Source: JBBRLG01 sp038231495
GTDB lineage: Bacteria > Planctomycetota > Planctomycetia > Gemmatales > Gemmataceae
DNA: 28,476 nucleotides
Direction of reading: 5' to 3'
NCBI GenBank assembly: GCA_038231495.1
Contig: JBBRLG010000020.1
Location: 1-28,476 of the forward strand
The position numbers and the translations under genes were made by a program. Below are positions 14,974 through 21,070 of the stretch, in pieces (within the stretch, counting starts at the first letter, position 1; the number at the start of each line of letters is the position of its first letter). The notes beneath the pieces were generated by a model, which saw only the letters and a list, made by a program, of their open reading frames with translations, had not been told where the DNA came from and searched no databases.

Positions 14974-16212
14974 ATGCCGAAACCGAATCCCGCCGCCGAA
15001 CTTGCCGCGAAGTTGGTGGAAACGGTGCGCGCCGCGAAACAGGACGGCACCTATCCCCTGACGTTGCAACAGCTGCTCGCCCGTTGCCAGGTCGAAAACG
15101 CGCCAGAACTGGCGAAGGCCCTTGGAAACAAAACGTTCAAGACGCAGGTAATCGTCGCGGCCAAGAAAACCTCCGATGCCCCGGTTGCGCTGGCCGCCGA
15201 CGCGGAGCTACTCGCCGGTAGCGCGGCGTTGCTGGAGTTCGCGGTCGGCCTGCTGTCCACGGCGAAGAAACCGCTGCATTCGGTGGCAAAGGTGGCCGCG
15301 AAGATTGACGCACGGCTGCGCGAAGCTTTCACCGCCGCGGCCGAGCGGCGGATCGCAGCCAACGATTTGCCGCCGACCGTTGCCGCGGTCCGCGTCAAGG
15401 ACGTGCCCCACCTGTGCTTGCAAATTTACTTGCCACGGCTCGCACCGGAAGTGGAATTGGCCGGCAAGCTGCTGCGGGCGTTGCAGGACCACCGCGGGCG
15501 CGGCGACTACCCGGTGCCGCTCGACCGCCTCTTGCACGACGCCGACCCGCAGGCGTCCCCCGAATTGGTCGGCAAGGCGCTGGCCGCGAAGGCGTTCAAG
15601 CCGCACGCGCTGCTGGCGTTGCCCAAGGATCCGCAAACGCCGGTGGCGCTGGCCGCCGACGGGGACCAACTCGCCCGCGCGCCGGCCCTGCTCGAAACGG
15701 TGCTGGCAAACGTGAGTACGCCCGACAACCAGGCGGTGCCGGCGACGGACCTGGCGAAGAAGTTGGCCAAGAATCTCCGCATGCCGTTCGCCGTGGGGAT
15801 CGCGCAGGCGGTCGCCGCCGGGACGCTGCCGGCGACCGTCGGCTGCGTGCGCATCAAGGCGAAATCGTACCTGTTCCTTGTCGGCGGCGTGGGCGTCAAA
15901 CCGGCCGCCCCGCCCGCACCGGCGGTAACGCAACCGCCGGCGACTCCGATCGATTTCGCGGCCAGGTTTGAAGAGATGTTCGCGCAGGCGGACCGTGAGA
16001 ATGGCTCGCACAATTTCGTAAACCTGGTGGAGCTGCGCGCCACGGTGCCGGTGGAACGGGCGGTCTTCGACGCCGGTTTGCAACGTTTACGGCAAGCGGG
16101 GCGGTACACCCTCAGCGGTGCCGAGGGCCGGCACGGCATCACCGACGCCGAGCGCGCGGCGGGCGTTAACGAAAACGGGTCGCTGTTGCTTTATGTCTCA
16201 CGGCGGCGGTGA
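14974..16212 (+). CDS. Hypothetical protein with a tandem duplicated ~150-residue module
   Basis: A 412-residue protein, family not recognised. Residues 7-153 and 159-303 are two diverged copies of one module. Both show G-x-YP-x-x-L-x-x-LL, PEL-x-x-KAL-x-x-K-x-FK, PVALAAD (70-76 and 223-229), a K-L/I...LR-x-x-F helix, LP-x-TV (132-136 and 285-289) and a final hydrophobic strand (LCLQIYLP; SYLFLVG). A Pro/Ala linker (305-325) leads to a distinct C-terminal domain (FVNLVELRATVPVERAVFD, then LRQAGRYTLSGAEGRHGIT) that looks like a winged-helix or small nucleic-acid-binding fold (inference). There is no signal peptide. The start has a clear GGAAGGA. It converges on the ATPase gene at 16270, with only a REP-like palindrome between. 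It may work with that ATPase; this is context only. Confidence 0.75.
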   Translation: MPKPNPAAELAAKLVETVRAAKQDGTYPLTLQQLLARCQVENAPELAKALGNKTFKTQVIVAAKKTSDAPVALAADAELLAGSAALLEFAVGLLSTAKKPLHSVAKVAAKIDARLREAFTAAAERRIAANDLPPTVAAVRVKDVPHLCLQIYLPRLAPEVELAGKLLRALQDHRGRGDYPVPLDRLLHDADPQASPELVGKALAAKAFKPHALLALPKDPQTPVALAADGDQLARAPALLETVLANVSTPDNQAVPATDLAKKLAKNLRMPFAVGIAQAVAAGTLPATVGCVRIKAKSYLFLVGGVGVKPAAPPAPAVTQPPATPIDFAARFEEMFAQADRENGSHNFVNLVELRATVPVERAVFDAGLQRLRQAGRYTLSGAEGRHGITDAERAAGVNENGSLLLYVSRRR

Positions 16213-16222
16213 TCTCCCCTGT

Positions 16223-16270
16223 ATTGCCGCTTGCGGCTTTGCACGCATTGGCAAAGCCGCAAGCGGCAAT
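16223..16270. repeat. REP-like palindrome, copy 5
   Basis: A perfect 20-bp inverted repeat (ATTGCCGCTTGCGGCTTTGC at 16223-16242, complement at 16251-16270) with an 8-base loop. It lies between two convergent genes: 10 bases after the plus-strand stop, and its last base is the final base of the minus-strand stop codon (TCA at 16270-16272 read in plus). Confidence 0.9.
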
Positions 16271-18309
16271 CAGGGCTGTCCCGCCGACGAAATCGCGGCC
16301 AGTGTTTCGACTTCCGGCACGGCCGGCGTGCCCAACAGCCGCCGCAGCACGCGCGACCCGCGGTACCGGTCCCGGCGATGATGCGACGCGATCACCGCGT
16401 CCTCGCCGACGTAGTTTCCTTTGCCGGGCGCAATCTCGATCTCCAAATCGTTCGACCGGGCTTGTTTGGCCGTCTCCCGCAGGGCGTCCAGGTACAGGTA
16501 TTCCTTGTGGCTCAACTCCACGTCCTGAAACCGGTCGCCGAAATGGCTTTGGATCATCGACAGGTAACTCTTGCCGGCGGCACCTAGCGGCAGCCCGATC
16601 CACTCCAGCGTGACCAGCACGAAGCGATCGACCAGCGGCAACTCCTCGGTCAGGTGCCGTAACGCGGTCGCCACGGTGGTCGCGTGCGTCGCGGCGATCA
16701 CCAGCACGCCGACGCGCGTGGGCCGGGCGTCCGGCGTCGGGCGGAGTACGACACTGAAATCGTAAAGGGGCCTCGCGTTCTGCGGTACCGGGCGGACGCG
16801 CTCCACGTCGGTGACGCCGTAGCGGTGGCCGGCGTCGCGGCACTGCACCAGGACGGTACGCAGCAACTCGGCCAGGTCGTCGTCATCACCGGATTGCGGT
16901 GCCGGCGGCGACTGGGGCATGCACAGTTGCGCGATGCGGTCGTCGAGCACGCGGTCCAGCACCTCCGGGGACGGCTCCCTATCGTCCTCGATTATCGCGG
17001 ATAGCTCCGTGGCCGCGACCGCAATTGCGGGTTCGTCATTGAGCCACGCGCCGACGCCGGCCGAGCGCAACCGCTCCTGCTCGCCGCGCCACGCCTCGCG
17101 CGCCAGGCTAATCACGTCGCGCGGCCGCAGGTCGGTCTTGTCGCGGAGCTGCCGTGCGTACCAACTCCGTCCCAGCGGGAAATACTCGTCGTGCTGCCGC
17201 CGCTGGCGCAGGCCGCCCAGAGCTTCATAGGGCCGGAAAAAGTCTTCCAGCCGGGCGCGGACGAGCGCCCCGGCCTCGGTGCCGTTGACGCGCTGCAACG
17301 CCACCTCGAACTGGGCCAAGCGGTCCCAGGACGAGTGTTGGATGACGCCCGTCTGCCGCCAATGAAACAGTGTGGCCCGCACGCCCGCGGTCACCACCAA
17401 CAGGTTCGGGGCGGCGTCAATGACGGCTTCCAGGAAGCGGGCCAGAGCCGACGCCTGGTCGGTGTCGAGGTTGTCCACCTGGTCGAACGCCAGGACGAAA
17501 GGCTGACGGCCGGCGGCGGCCAGCCGTGCCAGGGCGACGAGGACGTGCTTGATCTGCTCGGCGTCGGCGAGGGCAACGGGTTCGTCGCGCGGCACGGCGG
17601 GCGGCAAACCCAGTGAACGCGCCTCGTCCGGCTCGAGCGCCGCTCCGGACAGCCATTGCACGGCCTGGCGCGCGACCGCGCCGTCCTCGCGGCGGCTGCC
17701 GTCGGCGTACGGGTTGCGGACCCTGTAGGCGGAATAATAAAAGCGAAACAAGACCTCATAAGCGTGACGGTCCGCCCCGGCCTGCCCGGGGTGCTCGTCG
17801 GGCAGGCGATCGACGAAGGCGTTCCAGGCGCGCTGGAGGTAGTCCCACGGGTGCCGGCCGAGGTTGGGGCGGATCGCTTCGATCAAGCCGGCGTGGACGA
17901 GCTTCGACAACGGGGTGCCATAATAGCCGGAGGCCCGACCGCGCGTAAGGGCGGCGACGACGGCGCGGAGCAGCGACCGCGGCAGCTGGTCGGGTGCGGC
18001 TTGGAGGTTGTGCAAATAAACAAACGTGGCCCGGTCGGCGGCGGACCAGCGGGCCAGCCGGGCCAGCAGGTGGCTCTTGCCGACACCGGCCTCGCCCCAG
18101 AGCATGGCGCCGATGCCGCGCTTCGTCGCCAACGCCTCGGTGGCCAGGCCGGTCAGCTGCTCGAACGCGGCCTGGTGAATGCCCTCGACGTCGGCACCGT
18201 CCTTCGACGGGCCGTTGACGCGGTTGTCGAGGAAGGGGTTGACGTTCAGCGCTCGCTCGAAGACGCCGTTTAGGTCAGTCTCGGCAAAGGTGTCCACATC
18301 GGGCGCCAT
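16270..18309 (-). CDS. P-loop ATPase (Orc/STAND-like AAA) of unknown function
   Basis: A 679-residue cytoplasmic ATPase. Walker A is GEAGVGKS (72-79) and Walker B is FVLAFDQVDNLD (about 270-281), followed by a sensor-like strand NLLVVTAGVRA. The spacing and the D-Q-V-D Walker B resemble Orc1/Cdc6-like and STAND-type AAA ATPases rather than AAA+ proteases. The N-terminus (NPFLDNRVNGPSKDGADVEG) is a short lead-in; the middle is helical. The C-terminal ~180 residues (YDFSVVLRPTPDARPTRVGV; VDRFVLVTLEWIGLPLGA) form a separate alpha/beta domain of unknown type; a nuclease-like fold is possible, but no PD-(D/E)XK set is seen. Start: GGAG eight bases before the ATG. It could be a regulatory or defence ATPase; neither is shown. 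Confidence 0.8.
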   Translation of the reverse strand: MAPDVDTFAETDLNGVFERALNVNPFLDNRVNGPSKDGADVEGIHQAAFEQLTGLATEALATKRGIGAMLWGEAGVGKSHLLARLARWSAADRATFVYLHNLQAAPDQLPRSLLRAVVAALTRGRASGYYGTPLSKLVHAGLIEAIRPNLGRHPWDYLQRAWNAFVDRLPDEHPGQAGADRHAYEVLFRFYYSAYRVRNPYADGSRREDGAVARQAVQWLSGAALEPDEARSLGLPPAVPRDEPVALADAEQIKHVLVALARLAAAGRQPFVLAFDQVDNLDTDQASALARFLEAVIDAAPNLLVVTAGVRATLFHWRQTGVIQHSSWDRLAQFEVALQRVNGTEAGALVRARLEDFFRPYEALGGLRQRRQHDEYFPLGRSWYARQLRDKTDLRPRDVISLAREAWRGEQERLRSAGVGAWLNDEPAIAVAATELSAIIEDDREPSPEVLDRVLDDRIAQLCMPQSPPAPQSGDDDDLAELLRTVLVQCRDAGHRYGVTDVERVRPVPQNARPLYDFSVVLRPTPDARPTRVGVLVIAATHATTVATALRHLTEELPLVDRFVLVTLEWIGLPLGAAGKSYLSMIQSHFGDRFQDVELSHKEYLYLDALRETAKQARSNDLEIEIAPGKGNYVGEDAVIASHHRRDRYRGSRVLRRLLGTPAVPEVETLAAISSAGQP

Positions 18310-18578
18310 GAAGGGTCTCCGCGCACTCGGTCACAAACGAGGATATGGGTTGAGGATAGCCGTCAATGGTCTTATTGGTTGCTGCGTTTCCGCAAGTCTT
18401 TTGAAATCAGCAATTTATATCACTAAGTCTGGTAGTGGCTGCCGTAACGAGTTCTGTGGAAATCTCTGTAGCGGTTGGTCCGGTACTTTCTGTCCCCCAC
18501 CGTGCGGCCCCGGCGTCATTGTACCCGACCGCCGCCCGGCTGACGAATGTTGTCGAGCCGGGCCGGGCCAGGATCGGC
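18310..18578. other. Intergenic region, comparatively AT-rich, upstream of the ATPase gene
   Basis: About 270 bases without a convincing gene. It contains the ATPase leader with a weak minus-strand promoter candidate (TTGACG 18361-18366, 15-base spacer, TATCCT 18340-18345) and an AT-rich patch around 18390-18425. No strong hairpin or repeat was seen. Confidence 0.4.
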
Positions 18579-18914
18579 TCACCAGCCGACTACTTTCGCG
18601 GCTCGGTCGAGCCAGGGCGGAGCGGTACGAGGGCGAGGATTGATCGTCCAGTTAGTCACCAAAGCCTGCCGATCATAGGACACGATCACCACCTGTTGAT
18701 TCCCTCTCCAATCGGCGTGGATCAAGAACCAATCTTGGGTGAATTCGCCTTCGCCCTGTCCCAGGGACTCATGACCCAGGAGCTTTACAACTTCCTGCTT
18801 CGTCATCCCCACCCGCAGCTGCGGCTCGGTCGGCGTCAGCCGGTCGCACACCACGACTGTCACGGCCAGCACCACCACGACCAGCCCGACCCCGACCGCG
18901 ATCTTCTTCCGCAT
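18579..18914 (-). CDS. Small membrane-anchored BamE/SmpA-like protein
   Basis: A 111-residue protein with a basic N-terminus (MRKK), one long hydrophobic segment (about residues 6-23, VGVGLVVVVLAVTVVV) and a small periplasmic domain that begins LRVGMTKQEVVKLLGHE. The G-M-T-x-x-x-V-x-x-LLG signature is that of the BamE/SmpA/OmlA fold, which is found in outer-membrane assembly proteins and in many unrelated small secreted proteins. A proline-rich tail follows. There is no lipobox. ATG 18914 is chosen because it starts just before the membrane segment. A start at 18977 would overlap the preceding gene by 28 bases. It lies 35 bases downstream of a related small gene; the two look like a diverged tandem pair. 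Confidence 0.6.
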   Translation of the reverse strand: MRKKIAVGVGLVVVVLAVTVVVCDRLTPTEPQLRVGMTKQEVVKLLGHESLGQGEGEFTQDWFLIHADWRGNQQVVIVSYDRQALVTNWTINPRPRTAPPWLDRAAKVVGW

Positions 18915-18949
18915 GGTCTGACCCGGCCCGCGGCGTTCCGATTTTCCGT

Positions 18950-19249
18950 CTACCTCTCCCACCGCTTGATTTTCCATTCTTCCACCCGCGTGTCAGCGTT
19001 CCAACGGATGATGAGGATTTCTTTGTATGCTTGTCGGGTGGGCTTTAACACATAATGGGACAGGTGGCATTGAGCAGTGTCAAATTCCGAATTTGCTTTA
19101 CCCAGGAGTTTTTGCACCACGTCGTAGGTCATGCCCTCCCGCAGCATCGCGTCCGGTGGCGTCGCATCAACCATCCGTCCGTCCGTCACCCCGTCGCGAC
19201 CGTCGCCGGACCCCATCGTCAACGCTGCCGCCATCAAGACCGCATACAT
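18950..19249 (-). CDS. Small exported BamE/SmpA-like protein
   Basis: A 99-residue product with a short hydrophobic N-terminus (MYAVLMAAALTMGSG, probably a signal peptide) and a single domain starting LREGMTYDVVQKLLGKANSE, the same G-M-T-x-x-x-V-x-x-LLG motif as its downstream neighbour. It ends with an IIRWNADTRVEEWKIKRW strand pair. The fold is inferred to be BamE-like (beta-lactamase-inhibitor type); the function is unknown. The ATG has GGAGG seven bases upstream. It lies between the TIGR03067-like gene (34 bases before) and the paralog, all on the minus strand, suggesting a three-gene unit. Confidence 0.6.
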   Translation of the reverse strand: MYAVLMAAALTMGSGDGRDGVTDGRMVDATPPDAMLREGMTYDVVQKLLGKANSEFDTAQCHLSHYVLKPTRQAYKEILIIRWNADTRVEEWKIKRWER

Positions 19250-19283
19250 GGCTGATCCTCCGGGAACGGTGGCAACCTACCTG

Positions 19284-19766
19284 CTACTTCTTTTCACGCC
19301 TCAAAACGTAGATGCCTTGCTTGTTCTTTGAGTTGAACTGCTTCGGACAGGTTTCGGGCGAATCAAAGCTCAGGCATAGCTTGAGTGTATCGCCGTTGAG
19401 GTCATAGAGGATGACTCGGGTCTTTTTAACAAGAGGTTCACCAGGTCGTCTAAAAACCGGGTCGTCATTCTCGATCCAGGTTAGGGCAACACGGTGTGGC
19501 CACTTGGCATCGTCAAGGACATACGTTCCTCCCCCACTGACCTTTTCGCCAAGGAAGGAGTACACGCCGTTTTGAATTTTGATCTGCAGGCCGCATGCAA
19601 AATGTTCGCTACTGAATTCGCCTTTGACCTCCATTCCGGCGATTACCCAATTTCCCTGGATGAGTTCCGAGTCGGCATTCAGAGTTGCTTTGTCGATGGG
19701 GAATCTTTCCGGTATTGAGTTGAAAGCTGTGCCGAGCAGCACGGTGAGAGACAACAGATGGTTCAT
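19284..19766 (-). CDS. TIGR03067-like small secreted protein
   Basis: A 160-residue protein with an N-terminal hydrophobic signal (LLSLTVLLGTAFNS) and a single beta-rich domain. The pattern ELIQGNWVIAGMEVKGE, GGGTYVLDDAKWPHRVALTW, VILYDLNGDTLKLCLSFDSP and a final GIYVLRR is that of the planctomycete TIGR03067 domain, a small family of unknown function, usually exported. The ATG is fixed by a strong AGGAGG eight bases upstream. Its codon usage looks less GC-biased than in the housekeeping genes. It is the first gene of the three small minus-strand genes here. Role unknown. Confidence 0.7.
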   Translation of the reverse strand: MNHLLSLTVLLGTAFNSIPERFPIDKATLNADSELIQGNWVIAGMEVKGEFSSEHFACGLQIKIQNGVYSFLGEKVSGGGTYVLDDAKWPHRVALTWIENDDPVFRRPGEPLVKKTRVILYDLNGDTLKLCLSFDSPETCPKQFNSKNKQGIYVLRREKK

Positions 19767-19911
19767 GGGAATGGCCTCCTGGCGGTAGGAAAATCCACCA
19801 CACTACCCGTGCAGTCTACCCTGCCGCCTCGCGGGCCGTCCATCGGAAACGGAGCGAAGCAGGTGAGAAGGCGAGCCAGGCTGCTGGAGGATGGCCCGGC
19901 TGTTTGCTCGC

Positions 19912-19995
19912 AAAGACAAAATCACCTCACGCAGAGGCGCAGAGAAAATACAAATGCCTTTCCTCTGCGCCTCTGCGTGAGGTGATTTTGTCTTT
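19912..19995. repeat. Palindromic element with CTCTGCGTGAGGTGATTTT ends, copy A
   Basis: A perfect 33-bp inverted repeat (19912-19944 and 19963-19995) around an 18-base, AT-rich centre that itself extends the pairing. The arms contain CCTCACGCAGAG plus an internal near-repeat GGCGCAGAG. It abuts the ThuA stop codon (19995-19997), sharing one base. It is a different family from the GCCGCTTGCGGC elements. No coding capacity. Confidence 0.88.
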
Positions 19996-20867
19996 TACGG
20001 TCGGCTGTGCGACTTGTCCGCGGTCGGGAAGTCGTCCGGCACTTTCTGCGTGACCTCGCCGGTCGCGGCCCACTCGGCGCCGCGCTGGAACGTCACCGTG
20101 AAGCCGACGCACTTCATCGCCACGGCGTCGTGGCCCATGACCGTGTGGAACACGCGGCCCTTGCCGTACGCCACCGTGAACAACATCGGCTCGTTCTCGC
20201 CGGAGCCGCCCTTTTTCGGGTCGGAGTAGGCGTACGCCAGCACCTTCAGGTTCTTTGCCGGGCCGCGCAGACGGTCGTACAACTCGTCCCGGATGTGCAG
20301 CCACTTGGGTGGCAACCCTTTGGTGATCGGGTGGTCCGCGTCCAGCGTCTCGACCAAGAATTCGTGCTGCGCGCCGTGACTGCCGCCGCGACCCTTGGCG
20401 GTGTCCTCGACGACCTTGCCCTCCTTGATGCGGACGTAGGGACCGGACTTCTCGTCGCGGTCGCCCCAGCCGCCGATGCCGATGATTTCGTTGTATTCCG
20501 GCCAGTCGGGAAACGAGTTGTCGGCGGCGTGGACGCTGACGAAGCCGCCGCCGTGCTTGACGTAGGCGACGAACGCCTTCTTCGTCTCGTCCGACCACGA
20601 ATTACCGTTGTAATTGGAGACGACGAGCTTGTAGTCGGCAAAGTTCGGCTTGAAATCGCCGAGGTCTTTACCCGCCGGCGTGGTCGCCACATCGACGGTG
20701 AAGAGCTTGGTGTCTTCGAGGAGCTTTTTCAAGACGGGTGTGGTGGACTTCCAGTCGTGGTTGTTCTGGCCATCGACGATCAGTGCTTTGTACGGCGGCG
20801 CGGCCCACGCGGACACCGTCAGGCATAGGCCCAGTGCGAGGGCGAGGAGCCATTTCATGCTGGACAC
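19995..20867 (-). CDS. ThuA-domain protein, secreted
   Basis: A 290-residue protein with a signal peptide (WLLALALGLCLTVSAWA, cut before APPYKAL) and a full ThuA-like domain. ThuA proteins have a class I glutamine amidotransferase-like fold and are linked to trehalose and other sugar use in rhizobia; in planctomycetes they are common secreted proteins of uncertain substrate. Visible blocks are ALIVDGQNNHDWKSTTPVL, YKLVVSNYNGNSWSDETK, FVAYVKHGGGFVSVHAADNS, ITKGLPPKWLHIRDELYDRL and GKGRVFHTVMGHD. A GTG start at 20867 is preferred because GGGAG lies eight bases upstream; the ATG three codons later is alternative. It lies between two copies of one palindromic element, downstream of the G8 gene. 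Confidence 0.88.
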   Translation of the reverse strand: MSSMKWLLALALGLCLTVSAWAAPPYKALIVDGQNNHDWKSTTPVLKKLLEDTKLFTVDVATTPAGKDLGDFKPNFADYKLVVSNYNGNSWSDETKKAFVAYVKHGGGFVSVHAADNSFPDWPEYNEIIGIGGWGDRDEKSGPYVRIKEGKVVEDTAKGRGGSHGAQHEFLVETLDADHPITKGLPPKWLHIRDELYDRLRGPAKNLKVLAYAYSDPKKGGSGENEPMLFTVAYGKGRVFHTVMGHDAVAMKCVGFTVTFQRGAEWAATGEVTQKVPDDFPTADKSHSRP

Positions 20868-20901
20868 GGTGAATTCTCCCTTGTGATTGAGGTTTCAAAT
20901 G

Positions 20902-21058
20902 CCTCACGCAGAGTGGGAACGGACAAGGGGACAAGGGGACGAAATACAACGTAAACTTGGTCGAGGACTCAAGGCCTGCATTGCATTTTCCCCTTGTCCC
21001 CTTGTCCCCTTGTCCCCTTGTCCCCTTGTCCCCTTGTCCATTCCCACTCTGCGTGAGG
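20902..21058. repeat. Palindromic element with CTCTGCGTGAGGTGATTTT ends, copy B, with minisatellite
   Basis: 31-bp arms (20902-20932 and 21028-21058) pair with one mismatch and carry CCTCACGCAGAGTGGGAA. The interior holds six perfect tandem copies of CCCCTTGT (20990-21037) on one side and two copies of the complementary octamer on the other. The right end, CTCTGCGTGAGGTGATTTT (21048-21066), is identical to that of copy A at 19971-19989. It lies between the G8 stop (21071) and the ThuA start (20867). Confidence 0.88.
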
Positions 21059-21070
21059 TGATTTTTATGC

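Noticed and set aside
14842..15069. N-terminal extension of the two-CXXC protein
   Set aside because: It overlaps the start of the divergent gene at 14974 and its Shine-Dalgarno; ATG 14841 has its own GGAG.
14974..16083. Several overlapping frames on both strands in this interval
   Set aside because: Only the 412-codon plus-strand frame has a Shine-Dalgarno, internal repeats and sensible composition; the others are shadows.
20990..21037. Six tandem CCCCTTGT units as a possible CRISPR array
   Set aside because: The units are 8 bases with no spacers, and no cas genes are present; it is a minisatellite in a palindromic element.
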